Of a stretch of DNA of 64,000 nt, positions 7,950 through 17,158 are shown one piece after another. How positions within the stretch are numbered: the first letter of the stretch is position 1; each line of letters opens with the position of its first letter. The notes under the pieces are model-generated. The model was not told where the DNA came from. It ran no database searches and was given only the letters and a program-made list of their open reading frames with translations. A program made the position numbers and the translations under genes. This DNA comes from Streptomyces sp. VRA16 Mangrove soil (GTDB lineage: Bacteria > Actinomycetota > Actinomycetes > Streptomycetales > Streptomycetaceae): contig NZ_JAFVLN010000001.1 in the NCBI RefSeq assembly GCF_017377775.1, forward strand, positions 1,178,001 to 1,242,000. Reading direction: 5' to 3'.

Positions 7950-9032
7950 GTGCGTAGAGAGCCCGGGATGAGTGTCCGCCTCAAGCTGACCCTGAGCTAT
8001 GCCGGGTTCCTGATGCTGGCCGGTGCCCTGCTGCTGTTCGCCGTCGCCGTGTTCCTGCTCCAGCAGGGCTGGCTGCAGACGAACGAGTCCGGGAAGGTGA
8101 GGGTGACCCCGGGCACCGTGTTCGTGCGCGGCTTCGCCCCGACGGCGGCCGGGGTGCTGGTGTTCCTGCTGCTGTTCGGCCTGCTCGGCGGTTGGATCCT
8201 CGCGGGCCGCATGCTCGCGCCCCTCAACCGCATCACCGACGCCACCCGCAGGGCCGCCGCCGGATCCCTCGACCACCGTGTCCACCTGCCCGGCCGGCAG
8301 GACGAGTTCCGTGAACTCGCCGACGCCTTCGACACGATGCTCGCGCGCCTCGAAGCCCACGTCGCCGAGCAACGCAGGTTCGCGGCCAACGCCTCGCACG
8401 AACTGCGCACCCCCCTCGCGACTTCGAAGGCCCTGCTCGACGTGGCGCGCACCGACCCCGACCGCATCACCCGGCAACTCGTCGACCGCCTCAGCACCGT
8501 CAACACCCGGGCGATCGACCTGACCGAATCACTGCTCCTGCTCAGCCGCGCAGACCAGCGCTCCTTCACCCCGGAAGACGTCGACCTGTCCCTCCTCGCC
8601 GAAGAGGCCACCGAGACGCTGCTGCCCCTGGCGGAGAAGAACGGGGTCACCCTCCACATCCGTGCGCACCCCGCCACGGCGGCGGGATCACCGGCGCTGC
8701 TGCTGCCCCTGGCCATGAACCTCGTGCACAACGCGATCGTCCACAACCTGCCCGGTGGCGGCACGGTGTGGATCGACACGGACACCGGCCCGGACACCGC
8801 GCTGCTCACCGTCACCAACACCGGCGAACACCTCACCCCCGAACGGGTCTCGACCCTCACCGAGCCCTTCCAGCGCGGCACCGACCGCACGCACACCGAC
8901 CAGGCGGGCGTCGGCCTGGGCCTGGCGATCGTCAGGACAATCACTCGCGCCCACGACGGCACCCTCACCCTCGTCCCCCGCGAGGCGGGCGGCCTGCGCA
9001 TCACCGTCGAACTGCCCACGCGCAGGCGGTGA
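7950..9032 (+). CDS. Sensor histidine kinase, apparently orphan
   Basis: A 360-residue kinase with two membrane segments (about 16-38 and 65-87), a HAMP linker (about 84-136), the H box around His150 (ANASHELRTPLAT), an N box (NLVHNAIVHN) and a G box (GVGLGLAIV). The loop between the membrane segments is very short, so it may sense an event in or at the membrane. GTG 7950 follows GAAAGGGA; ATG 7968 is the alternative. A response regulator would normally lie immediately upstream, but none is present here. The divergent VanY-like gene is a plausible target. Confidence 0.85.
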   Translation: MRREPGMSVRLKLTLSYAGFLMLAGALLLFAVAVFLLQQGWLQTNESGKVRVTPGTVFVRGFAPTAAGVLVFLLLFGLLGGWILAGRMLAPLNRITDATRRAAAGSLDHRVHLPGRQDEFRELADAFDTMLARLEAHVAEQRRFAANASHELRTPLATSKALLDVARTDPDRITRQLVDRLSTVNTRAIDLTESLLLLSRADQRSFTPEDVDLSLLAEEATETLLPLAEKNGVTLHIRAHPATAAGSPALLLPLAMNLVHNAIVHNLPGGGTVWIDTDTGPDTALLTVTNTGEHLTPERVSTLTEPFQRGTDRTHTDQAGVGLGLAIVRTITRAHDGTLTLVPREAGGLRITVELPTRRR

Positions 9033-9109
9033 CGGGGCCCGTTCGCGGGACGCCGCTGCTTCGTCGCGCCCCGGGCGAACCCGTTGTGCCCCAGTACGGT
9101 CAGGCAGCA

Positions 9110-9354
9110 TCCGAGTACGACCGCGGGAGTCTGCGGCCGGGCCTCCGTCATCCGCAGCAACGCGGGACTCACTCGTTCCCGGCCCTGTTCCAGGCGTATG
9201 CAGTAGTCGGTGCTCGCCCCTGCCGGCATCGGGACCTCCTCCCGCCGCAAGCCCGCCACCCGCCGCCTGCCCCGGCAGGCAGTCCGACGTCCTGGGGCTG
9301 GGTGAGTTCGCGTCGCGCCCGGAGAAACAGTCCGAGCGGGTTCTCGCAGGCCAT
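9110..9354 (-). pseudogene. Remnant of an XRE-family (MmyB-like) regulator
   Basis: Two minus-strand frames together give the start of a common Streptomyces helix-turn-helix family: NPLGLFLRARRELTQPQDVG followed by LPAGAGGGWRA in the first, then GLRREEVPMPAGASTDYCIR and LEQGRER in the second. A single frameshift near 9253-9259 separates them, and similarity stops around 9130, before the ligand-binding half. The gene is therefore frameshifted and truncated. It explains the otherwise empty 395 bases between the kinase and the MFS gene. Confidence 0.75.
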
Positions 9355-9427
9355 GTCCCTCAGGCTGGGGCGGACAGTGCGAGGACGGGGGCCGCGCGAC
9401 TCCCGTGATCGGCGCCGGGTGCCGGGT

Positions 9428-10693
9428 TCAGCGTCCGTCGCGGACCTGCGCGGCCTCGGTGCTCACCCGCGCCCCTCGGAGCAGCACGGGAAGCCACAGG
9501 AGACAGGCCAGGAGGGGGACCGCCGCGTAGGCGGCCATGCCCGCACTTGAGCCCAGCCCGTCCATGAGCGCGCCGAGGACGAGATAGCCGGTGCCGATGA
9601 GCGCCGACTCCACGAACGCGATCATCGACAGCAGGCTCGCCCGGTGGCGCGACGGCACGGCCTCGTTGAAGACGTTGTCCACGAGCACGGCGGTGATCTC
9701 GGGAATCCCGACCAGAACCAGGAACGCGGCGACGGTGACCCAGACCAGGCCGAGGCCGGTCAGGCCGAGCGCCGCGGCGAGCGCCAGGAGGCCCACCGGC
9801 ACGACGGCCCGATAGCCGATGCGCCGGTTCGCGCGGTCCGACAGCAAGGGCGTGAGACCGCCGACGAAGAACCCCGCCGAGATGACCGCACCGACCAGCG
9901 CGGTGCCCGCTCCCTGATCGGAGAGAGTCTTCTGCGTGAGGATGATGTACGGCGTCAGAGTCGCGTGCATCAATCCGGACACCACGACAAGCGTCACGAG
10001 CGCCGGCGTGGCGACCCGGAGCATCGCTCGCCACGCCGTGGTGTCGCGGTGCTCCTTCTCGGATCCGACCTGTTCGTCGACCGCGTCCGCGCCGCGGATC
10101 TCGGGCACCCGTGCCATCAGCACCACCACGGCGAGGACGAGGCAGAGCGCCGAACCGCCGTAGACGATTCCCCAGGCGAACCGCTGGAGTTGGCCGCCGA
10201 GGACGATGGCGACTCCCGAGGTGACCGTACCGAGCATGGTGAACCGGGACCTGATCCTGACGTAGCCGGCCGTCGCGCCACGCCGTACGAGCAGGTCGTA
10301 CAGCAGGGCGGTGTCCGAACCGGACACGCAGGCCATGCCCACGCCCTGGCCGATGAACAGCGTCAGGAACACCCAGTAGTCGGACGACGTCACCTGGCCG
10401 AGCAGGCATCCGGCGATCAGCACCTGGCCGATCACGATGCTGGCACGCCTGCCGATCCGGTCGGCGATGACGCCCGTCGGCAACTCCGCGAGCCCGCTGA
10501 CCAGGTAGAGCAGTGTCTGAAGGAGGGCCACCTGTCCGGCGGAGAAGCCCCGCTGCTGCAGGAAGATGACGAAGACGCCCCGCTGAAACAGCGAGTTCGC
10601 GAGCACGGCGTACACGGAGAACGGGCGCGTGACGCCTCGAGTCGCGTCGTCCACCGCAGCCGACCCGTGGATGGCCTCCGTGGTGCTGGTCAT
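9428..10693 (-). CDS. Major facilitator superfamily transporter
   Basis: A 421-residue integral membrane protein with about twelve hydrophobic segments. The loop between segments 2 and 3 carries the MFS signature GVIADRIGRRASIVIG, and a long central loop (REIRGADAVDEQVGSEKEHR region) separates the two six-helix halves. It probably exports a small molecule using the proton gradient; the substrate is unknown. The ATG is at 10693. It has no same-strand partner and is divergent from the 2-methylisoborneol operon across 588 bases. Confidence 0.83.
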   Translation of the reverse strand: MTSTTEAIHGSAAVDDATRGVTRPFSVYAVLANSLFQRGVFVIFLQQRGFSAGQVALLQTLLYLVSGLAELPTGVIADRIGRRASIVIGQVLIAGCLLGQVTSSDYWVFLTLFIGQGVGMACVSGSDTALLYDLLVRRGATAGYVRIRSRFTMLGTVTSGVAIVLGGQLQRFAWGIVYGGSALCLVLAVVVLMARVPEIRGADAVDEQVGSEKEHRDTTAWRAMLRVATPALVTLVVVSGLMHATLTPYIILTQKTLSDQGAGTALVGAVISAGFFVGGLTPLLSDRANRRIGYRAVVPVGLLALAAALGLTGLGLVWVTVAAFLVLVGIPEITAVLVDNVFNEAVPSRHRASLLSMIAFVESALIGTGYLVLGALMDGLGSSAGMAAYAAVPLLACLLWLPVLLRGARVSTEAAQVRDGR

Positions 10694-11281
10694 GCTGCGG
10701 GCTCCCCAGGTGACTCCGGTGATGTGTGAACCGACCTTGGAGCCGGCGTGGGCGTGAGGTCGGCGACATTCCGGATCTCGTCGCTCGGTTCCCGGAGACG
10801 GCCGTGGGCGGCGATTGCGCCCTGTGAGGCTACCGGAGCCCTCTCAGCTCGCAACCGAGTTCTGTGTCGGCCCGAAAGGTGAAGCCCGGTGCGGCCACGA
10901 CAGGCTGGGAGCGCCGCGGTGGGGGCATCGCCGAACTGCGTTGCTGAAACCGTCGCATGGACGGCGGCATCGGGGGAGGGACGAGCGGCTTCGCAGCCCT
11001 GATGCGTCCGAGGTCAGGGGGCGGGGCGGGGGCGTACGTCGTAGGCGCGGCGAGCCGTCGATGTGGGCGATACAGGGCTGGATTTCGTCTGTGCCCGGGG
11101 AAACATCGCGTGGCCGCGATCATCGTATCGAGCTAATTCCCCCGGTCTTCCTTGGTTGTCGGCAGGAAGCGGCGGTTAGTGTTCCCCCGGATCTGAACGG
11201 ATTGCCACTCTTTCACCTTTCGCCCCTATTGCCCCGTGACGCCTTGGTGCGCGTATGTCCTGAGCAAGGAGAGCTCGCCCG
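10694..11281. other. Intergenic region between MFS gene and encapsulin operon
   Basis: No gene is supported in these 588 bases. The part near 11130-11250 is less GC-rich than its surroundings and must hold the promoter of the encapsulin operon, but no confident promoter elements or operator could be assigned by eye. AAGGAG about ten bases before 11282 is the ribosome site of the shell gene. Confidence 0.4.
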
Positions 11282-12694
11282 ATGACTGTTGACTCGATTC
11301 CGCAATCGGAAGCGCAGACACCCCGCCAGTCCAGCCTCGGCACGGCGGCCGCCCGTAATCTCGCCCATACGACCAAGTCCGCTCCGCAGATGCAGGAGAT
11401 CACCTCCCGCTGGCTGCTGCGGATGCTCCCGTGGGTGGAGACCAAGGGCGGGGCCTACCGCGTCAACCGCCGCCTTTCCTACACCGTCGGTGACGGGACC
11501 ATCGAGTTCGTCCAGGACGGTGCCCGGGTCCGCGTGATCCCCCGTGAGCTCGGTGAACTCGCCCTGTTGCGGGGCTTCGACGACGTCGACGTCCTTACGG
11601 CCGTCGCCGACCGGTGCGTCCAGCGCGACTTCGCGGCCGGTGAGAGGCTGGTCGAGCGCGGCGCCCCCGCGGACCGGCTGCACCTGATCGCCCACGGCCG
11701 CGTCAGCCGGGCCACCGTTGGCAAGTACGGCGACGAGAGCGAGTTGGACGTCGTGGCCGACGGCGGCCGGTTCGGCGAGCACGCCCTGCTGGACGCGGAC
11801 GCCCGGTGGGAGCACACGGCCGTCGCCGAGACCTCGGGCACCCTGCTCACCCTGTCACGCGCCGACTTCGCGTCCGTGATGGCCACGGCGCAGAGCCTGC
11901 GGGAGCACATCGAGGAGTTCACCGCGCTCTCCCGCCGCCGGACGAACCACCGCGGCGAAGCCGAGATCGCCATGTCCGCCGGACACACCGGCGAGCACGA
12001 ACTGCCCGGCTCCTTCGTCGACTACGAGGCCTCACCGCGCGAGTACGAACTCTCGGTCGCGCAGACCATCCTGCGCATCCACACCAGGGTCGCCGATCTC
12101 TACAACGGGCCGATGGACCAGACGAAGGAGCAACTGAGGCTCACCATCGAGGCGTTGCGCGAGCGGCAGGAGCACGAACTCGTCAACAACCGGGAGTTCG
12201 GCCTGCTGCACAACGCCGACTTCAAGCAGCGCCTCCAGCCGCACGCCGGCCCGCCCACCCCGGACGACCTGGACGAACTGCTCTGCCGCCGCCGCGGCTC
12301 CAAGTTCTTCCTCGCGCACCCCAAGGCGATCGCGGCGATGGGGCGTGAGTTCAACGCGCGGGGGATCTACCCGGAGCACGTCGACCTCGGGGGCCAGCAG
12401 GTCCCGGCCTGGCGCGGAGTTCCCATCCTGCCCTGCAACAAGATCCCCATCACGCCGGAGCGGACCAGCTCGATCCTGTGCATGCGTACCGGTGAGGAGA
12501 ACCAGGGCGTCATCGGGCTGCGGCAGACCGGTCTGCCGGACGAGTACGAACCGGGTCTTTCGGTCCGGTTCATGGGCCTCAACGAGCAGGCGATCACCTC
12601 GTACCTCGTCACCACCTACTACTCCGCCGCGATCCTCGTGCCGGACGCGGTCGGTGTGCTGGAGAACGTGGAGATCTCCCGCTGGCCCAGGTAA
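11282..12694 (+). CDS. eshA: Family 2B encapsulin shell protein with cyclic-nucleotide-binding domain (EshA type)
   Basis: A 470-residue protein. The ends form the HK97-like shell fold of family 2 encapsulins, including [20 protein letters not shown] (residues 42-61) and the late [12 protein letters not shown]. An inserted cyclic-nucleotide-binding domain runs from about residue 95 to 215, with the phosphate cassette [13 protein letters not shown] (164-176). It matches the EshA proteins of Streptomyces, first studied for effects on growth and ppGpp. In this family 60 subunits form a protein compartment. The next two genes make 2-methylisoborneol, and the synthase is the expected cargo. Whether a nucleotide binds here is inferred. 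Confidence 0.9.
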   Translation: MTVDSIPQSEAQTPRQSSLGTAAARNLAHTTKSAPQMQEITSRWLLRMLPWVETKGGAYRVNRRLSYTVGDGTIEFVQDGARVRVIPRELGELALLRGFDDVDVLTAVADRCVQRDFAAGERLVERGAPADRLHLIAHGRVSRATVGKYGDESELDVVADGGRFGEHALLDADARWEHTAVAETSGTLLTLSRADFASVMATAQSLREHIEEFTALSRRRTNHRGEAEIAMSAGHTGEHELPGSFVDYEASPREYELSVAQTILRIHTRVADLYNGPMDQTKEQLRLTIEALRERQEHELVNNREFGLLHNADFKQRLQPHAGPPTPDDLDELLCRRRGSKFFLAHPKAIAAMGREFNARGIYPEHVDLGGQQVPAWRGVPILPCNKIPITPERTSSILCMRTGEENQGVIGLRQTGLPDEYEPGLSVRFMGLNEQAITSYLVTTYYSAAILVPDAVGVLENVEISRWPR

Positions 12695-12784
12695 CAGCGC
12701 AGGACAGTACCGCGCGCGGCTGTCCGCCTCCCCTAGGAGCCCACGAGCCAAGAGACCCGAAGACCAGAAGCCAAGGAGCCTTCG

Positions 12785-14203
12785 ATGCCCGTGCCCGAGC
12801 CGCCCGCTGCGCAGTCGACCCTGCCGCAAGCCGCAGCCACCTTCGGAGCACACATCCTGTCCGAAGCCGCGTCCCGCGCCCGCGACGTCCAGGCGGTCAT
12901 GGGCGGCCCCCCGATCCCACCCACCGTGCCGGAACCGCCTGCCGTGCCCCAGCCCGGCCCGCCGCACGCGAGTACTGCGACGGTCGGCCCGCCGCTCGCC
13001 GGTACGCCTACGCTCGACCTGCCGCTCGCCGGTACGCCTACGCCCGACCCGCCGCTCACCAGCGCTCCGACGGCCGAACCGCCGGCGCCGATCCCCGGCA
13101 TGGAGCGCATCCTGGGCGGTCCGAGCGGCCTGGGCACGGCGAGTCTTCGCCTGATCCTGCGACAGGAGGAGCCGCCCCCGCCCGGGTCGGCCCCGCCCGA
13201 GCAGACCGTGCCCGGCGCCGCGCACGGTACCCCGATCCCGGGCCTCTACCACCACCCGGTGGCCGAGCCCGACCCGGTGCGGGTCGCCGAGATCAGCCGC
13301 CGGATCAAGCGCTGGGCGCTCGACGAGGTGTCGCTCTACCCCGACGACTGGGAGGAGGAGTTCGACGGCTTCTCCGTGGGGAGCTACATGGTCGGCTGTC
13401 ACCCCGATGCGCCCACCGTCGACCACCTGATGATCGCCACCCGGCTGATGGTGGCCGAGAACGCGGTGGACGACTACTACTGCGAGGACCACGGCGGCTC
13501 ACCCGTCGGTCTGGGCGAGCGCCTGCTGCTGGCCCACACCGCACTCGACCCCGTGCACACCACGCAGGAGTACCAGCAGCAGTGGGAGGAGTCCCTGCAC
13601 GCGGACGCGCCCCGCCGCGCCTACCGCTCCGCCATGGAGTACTTCGTGCAGGCGGCGGGCCCCTCCCAGACCGACCGCTTCCGGCACGACATGGCCCGCC
13701 TGCATCTCGGCTACCTGGCCGAGGCCGCCTGGGCCCAGCTGGACCACGTACCAGAGGTGTGGGAGTACCTGGCGATGCGCCAGTTCAACAACTTCCGCCC
13801 CTGCCCGACCATCACCGACACCGTGGGCGGCTACGAACTGCCCGCGGATCTGCACGCCCGACCGGCCATGCAGAAGGTCATCGCGCTCGCCGGGAACGCC
13901 ACGACGATCGTCAACGACCTGTACTCGTACACCAAGGAGCTCGACGCTCCCGGCACGCACCTGAACCTGCCCGTCGTCATCGCACGACGGGAGGGACTGT
14001 CCGACCGGGAGGCGTATCTGAAGTCGGTCGAGGTCCACAACGACCTCATGCACCGCTTCGAGAGCGAAGCCGGCGCACTGGCCGCCGACCTGCCGCTGCC
14101 CAGCGTTCAACGCTTCCTGCGCGGCGTCGCCGCGTGGGTCGACGGAAACCACCACTGGCACCAGAACAACACCTACCGCTACAGCCTGCCGGACTTCTGG
14201 TAA
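12785..14203 (+). CDS. tpc: 2-Methylisoborneol synthase (encapsulin cargo type)
   Basis: A 472-residue class I terpene cyclase. The catalytic part starts near residue 152 (GLYHHPVAEPDPVRV) and shows the metal-binding motif DDYYCED (229-235) and the NSE triad NDLYSYTKE (about 376-384), both characteristic of 2-methylisoborneol synthases. It cyclises 2-methyl-GPP to the earthy odorant 2-methylisoborneol. The first 150 residues are Pro/Ala-rich and look disordered, with two conserved-looking islands: FGAHILSEAASRARDVQAVM (20-39) and PGMERILGGPSGLGTASL (104-121). Such tails load cargo into family 2B encapsulins. AAGGAG precedes the ATG. Confidence 0.95.
   Translation: MPVPEPPAAQSTLPQAAATFGAHILSEAASRARDVQAVMGGPPIPPTVPEPPAVPQPGPPHASTATVGPPLAGTPTLDLPLAGTPTPDPPLTSAPTAEPPAPIPGMERILGGPSGLGTASLRLILRQEEPPPPGSAPPEQTVPGAAHGTPIPGLYHHPVAEPDPVRVAEISRRIKRWALDEVSLYPDDWEEEFDGFSVGSYMVGCHPDAPTVDHLMIATRLMVAENAVDDYYCEDHGGSPVGLGERLLLAHTALDPVHTTQEYQQQWEESLHADAPRRAYRSAMEYFVQAAGPSQTDRFRHDMARLHLGYLAEAAWAQLDHVPEVWEYLAMRQFNNFRPCPTITDTVGGYELPADLHARPAMQKVIALAGNATTIVNDLYSYTKELDAPGTHLNLPVVIARREGLSDREAYLKSVEVHNDLMHRFESEAGALAADLPLPSVQRFLRGVAAWVDGNHHWHQNNTYRYSLPDFW
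12991..13080 (+). repeat. 30-bp tandem repeat inside the synthase N-terminal tail
   Basis: Two near-identical 30-base units (12991-13020 and 13021-13050, differing at two positions near their ends) and a third, degenerate unit (13051-13080). In protein they read as PLAGTPTLDL, PLAGTPTPDP and PLTSAPTAEP. The repeat keeps the frame and lengthens the disordered region between the two conserved islands of the tail. Confidence 0.85.
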
Positions 14204-14219
14204 GAGATTGGACCTGTTT

Positions 14220-15107
14220 GTGACCAGCACCGAACTCACCCGCCCCGCCACCGGCTCGACCGTGCGCTTTCCCGCCCCGGCCACGCCCTACCAGGGCGAC
14301 ATCGCCCGCTACTGGGACGGCGAGGCGCGGCCCGTGAACCTGCGGCTCGGTGATGTCGATGGTCTCTACCACCACCACTACGGCATCGGCGACGTCGACC
14401 ACACCGCTCTCGGCGACGGCAACGCCCCGGACAGCGAGCAGAAACTCATCGCCGAGCTGCACCGGCTCGAATCGGCCCAGGCCGAACTCCTGCTCAGCCA
14501 CCTCGGGAACATCACCCGCGACGACACCCTGGTCGACGCCGGCTGCGGCCGCGGCGGCTCCATGGTGATGGCGCACCAGCGCTTCGGATGCCACGTCGAA
14601 GGCGTCACGCTCTCGGCCAAACAGGCCGACTTCGCCAACGGGCGCGCTGCCGAACTCGGCATCGACGACCACGTACGCGCCCGCGTCTGCAACATGCTCT
14701 CCACCCCCTTCGAGACCGGGCAGGCCGCCGCCTCCTGGAACAACGAATCGAGCATGTACGTCGACCTGCAGGACCTGTTCGCCGAACACTCCCGCCTGCT
14801 GCGCGTCGGCGGACGCTACGTGACGATCACCGGCTGCTGGAACCCCCGCTACGGCCAGCCGTCGAAGTGGGTCTCGCAGATCAACGCGCACTTCGAGTGC
14901 AACATCCACTCGCGCCGCGAGTATCTGCGCGCCATGGCCGACAACCGCCTCGTCCCGCAGGCCGTCATCGACCTCACCCCCGACACCCTCCCCTACTGGG
15001 AACTGAGGGCCACGTCGTCCCTCGTCACGGGAATCGAGGACGCCTTCATCAACTCCTACAAGGACGGCTCCTTCCAGTACGTACTCATCGCCGCCGACCG
15101 GGTCTGA
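14220..15107 (+). CDS. gppmt: Geranyl diphosphate 2-C-methyltransferase
   Basis: A 295-residue SAM-dependent C-methyltransferase. SAM motif I is LVDAGCGRGGSMVMAHQRFG, followed by VEGVTLSAKQADFA; the family-specific segments YWDGEARPVNLRLGDVDGLY, ASWNNESSMYVDL and SQINAHFECNIHSRREYL are all present. It methylates C2 of GPP, giving the 11-carbon substrate of the preceding synthase. GTG 14220 fits the usual N terminus; a TTG at 14208 is also in frame. The gene starts 16 bases after the synthase stop, so the three genes form one operon, closed by a large palindrome. Confidence 0.93.
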   Translation: MTSTELTRPATGSTVRFPAPATPYQGDIARYWDGEARPVNLRLGDVDGLYHHHYGIGDVDHTALGDGNAPDSEQKLIAELHRLESAQAELLLSHLGNITRDDTLVDAGCGRGGSMVMAHQRFGCHVEGVTLSAKQADFANGRAAELGIDDHVRARVCNMLSTPFETGQAAASWNNESSMYVDLQDLFAEHSRLLRVGGRYVTITGCWNPRYGQPSKWVSQINAHFECNIHSRREYLRAMADNRLVPQAVIDLTPDTLPYWELRATSSLVTGIEDAFINSYKDGSFQYVLIAADRV

Positions 15108-15118
15108 CGGTCAGCGGT

Positions 15119-15150
15119 CGTCGGGGCCCGTCCCGGGACGGGCCCCGACG
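15119..15150 (+). terminator. Palindromic terminator of the 2-methylisoborneol operon
   Basis: A perfect 32-bp palindrome centred between 15134 and 15135 that would fold into a very stable GC hairpin with a minimal loop. It begins 12 bases after the methyltransferase stop codon. Confidence 0.85.
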
Positions 15151-15233
15151 CGTATGTTCCGCCGCGTCGAGCCGATCCGTCGGCACAGCGAAATCATTGG
15201 CCTCAGGGGCACGTCCGAAGCGACACTGCGGGC

Positions 15234-15779
15234 ATGGAGTTCCTCTGCTACCACCGTGACCGGGCCGGATCCCTGCCTCTGCGTGAGGCGCTGGTCGAAG
15301 CGCATTGGGCCTATATGGACGGGTACGCGGAGAAGATGATCGCCCGGGGGCCGACGTTCGCCGATGACGACACCCTCACCGGGAGCGTGCACATCCTCGA
15401 TCTGCCCGATGTCGCCGCTGCCCGCGCGTTCGCCTTCGACGAGCCGAACTACCAGGCCGGGGCGTACCGGGACGTGCTCCTGCGGCGGTGGCGGAACGTG
15501 CTGGGGCGCACCATGTGGGATTTCCCGGGAGGTCGGTCCGGAGGCAACCGGTACCTGGTGATCGGTCTCGGCACCGGGCAGGGCGCGGATCTCGAGCCGC
15601 CGGCCGAAGGCGGCGACCTGATCGCCTACGGGCCGCTGCTGTCCGACGACGGCGCCCACTGGCTGGGGACGGCGGCGCTGCTCCGGGCGCAGACCCCGGC
15701 CGCGGCGCGTGCCGTCCTGGACCCGGACGCGTACGCCGACGTGGAGGTGCACCACTGGGAGTTCGGCGGGCGGCCGTGA
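15234..15779 (+). CDS. YciI-like protein with two YCII domains
   Basis: A 181-residue protein that looks like two copies of the YCII fold. The first half has REALVEAHWAYMDGYAEKMI, ARGPTFADDDTLTGSVHILDL and ARAFAFDEPNYQAG; the second repeats the plan with DLIAYGPLLSDDGAHWLGTA and a closing VEVHHWEF. YCII proteins are small ferredoxin-like enzymes or sensors, most without known substrate. There is no strong ribosome site. It lies between the 2-methylisoborneol operon and an aldo/keto reductase on the same strand. Confidence 0.7.
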   Translation: MEFLCYHRDRAGSLPLREALVEAHWAYMDGYAEKMIARGPTFADDDTLTGSVHILDLPDVAAARAFAFDEPNYQAGAYRDVLLRRWRNVLGRTMWDFPGGRSGGNRYLVIGLGTGQGADLEPPAEGGDLIAYGPLLSDDGAHWLGTAALLRAQTPAAARAVLDPDAYADVEVHHWEFGGRP

Positions 15780-15864
15780 CGAGGGCCCGTGTTCTGTACG
15801 CAATCAGCGGTCCGAAAGTCGTGGGCACTGGCGGTGGGCGTGGCAGCTCGTCCACCATGGCTCC

Positions 15865-16794
15865 ATGAAGACGATCTCTTTCCCCGGCTCCAGGACGCGG
15901 TCCTCCAACATCGTCCTGGGCCTCATGCGCATCGCCGACCTCGACGACAAGGCAGTGCGCGACCTGTACGACAGCGCTCGCGACGCGGGTGTGAACACGT
16001 TCGACCACGCGGACATCTACGGGCCGACCCGGCATGCCTGCGAGGAGCGGTTCGGGCAGGCGGTGACCCTGACCGCCGCCGAGCGCGAGTCCATCGTGAT
16101 CCAGAGCAAGGTGGGCATCCGGCACGGCTTCTTCGACTTCTCCAAAGAGCACATCGTGCGCACCGTCGACGAGTCGCTGGCCGCGCTGCGCACCGACTAC
16201 CTCGACCTGCTGCTCCTGCACCGCCCCGACACACTCGTCGAGCCGGACGAGGTCGCGGCCGCCTTCGACGAACTGCACGCCGCCGGCAAGGTGGTGAACT
16301 TCGGTGTCTCCAACCACACGCCCGGCCAGGTCGAGCTGCTCAAGAGCGCCGTACGCCAGCCGCTCGTCGCCAACCAGGTCCAGCTGAGCATCACCCACGC
16401 CCCGTTGATCGCGTCCGGCGTGGCCGCGAACATGGCCGGACTCGATCAGTCGGTGAGCCGGGACAACGGGCTGCTGGACTACTCGCGCCTGCACAAGATG
16501 ACCCTGCAGGCCTGGTCGCCGTTCCAGAAGGGCTTCTTCGACGGCGTCTTCATCGGAGACGTGGAGAACTACGCGGAACTCAACAAGGTGCTCGACGAAC
16601 TGGCCGCGAAGTACGAGGTGACCCCGACCGGCATCGCCGTCGCCTGGATCACCCGGCACCCGGCAGACATGCAGGTCGTCCTCGGCACCACCAACCCGGG
16701 CCGGGTCGCCGAGTCCGCGGCGGGCTCCGAGATTCCGCTCACCCGCGAGGAGTGGTACCGGCTGTTCCGCGCGGCAGGTCACACGCTGCCGTAG
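15865..16794 (+). CDS. Aldo/keto reductase
   Basis: A 309-residue TIM-barrel oxidoreductase. Visible family features are NTFDHADIYG (the catalytic Asp and Tyr), the lysine strand IVIQSKVGIR, the HRPD segment LDLLLLHRPDTL (catalytic His), NFGVSNH and a late VVLGTTNPGR phosphate-binding loop. It is closest in style to the YdhF-type NADPH-dependent reductases. The substrate is unknown. ATG 15865 starts the conserved MKTISFPGS opening. It faces the next gene across a long hairpin. Confidence 0.85.
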   Translation: MKTISFPGSRTRSSNIVLGLMRIADLDDKAVRDLYDSARDAGVNTFDHADIYGPTRHACEERFGQAVTLTAAERESIVIQSKVGIRHGFFDFSKEHIVRTVDESLAALRTDYLDLLLLHRPDTLVEPDEVAAAFDELHAAGKVVNFGVSNHTPGQVELLKSAVRQPLVANQVQLSITHAPLIASGVAANMAGLDQSVSRDNGLLDYSRLHKMTLQAWSPFQKGFFDGVFIGDVENYAELNKVLDELAAKYEVTPTGIAVAWITRHPADMQVVLGTTNPGRVAESAAGSEIPLTREEWYRLFRAAGHTLP

Positions 16795-16838
16795 CCGAGA
16801 CGTCCCCGCCGCCGCGGCGACACCATGAGACGACAGTG

Positions 16839-16894
16839 GGCTCGGACGGTCTGCACAGTGCTTCCCCCCTTGGAAAGTGCAGACCGTCCGAGCC
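16839..16894. terminator. Long bidirectional hairpin
   Basis: Perfect 18-bp arms, 16839-16856 with 16877-16894. The 20-base loop holds a further small inverted repeat (TTCC with GGAA). It lies between the convergent aldo/keto reductase and the small secreted-protein gene, so it can end both transcripts. Confidence 0.85.
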
Positions 16895-16918
16895 TCGGAC
16901 AGGTGGTTCCTGGTCCGT

Positions 16919-17158
16919 CTACCAGACGGAGTCGAGCGGCGCGGCCAGCACCTGCCCGCCGGCGGGCGCCGCGTCCTGGTTCGGCTCGTTCTCGGTCGTG
17001 TCGCCGGACGGTGCGGCGGGGTCGGCGGGGGCGATCCACACGGAGTCGGCGCGGGTGTTCCAAGCCATCGCGTCCGCGGACTGCGCGTACGCCAGCCCCA
17101 CGAGGGCCATGGCGGTGATGGCGATGAAGGCGCCGAAACGGCGCACGGTACGACTCAT
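16919..17158 (-). CDS. Small secreted protein, function unknown
   Basis: A 79-residue protein with a clear Sec signal peptide: basic start (MSRTVRRFG), hydrophobic core (AFIAITAMALVGLAYA) and a likely cleavage near AYAQSADA. The mature part is about 50 residues, rich in Pro, Asp and Ala, without cysteines. The ribosome site GGGAGGGG precedes the ATG and a strong terminator follows the stop, so it is very likely expressed. I do not recognise the mature part. Confidence 0.6.
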   Translation of the reverse strand: MSRTVRRFGAFIAITAMALVGLAYAQSADAMAWNTRADSVWIAPADPAAPSGDTTENEPNQDAAPAGGQVLAAPLDSVW

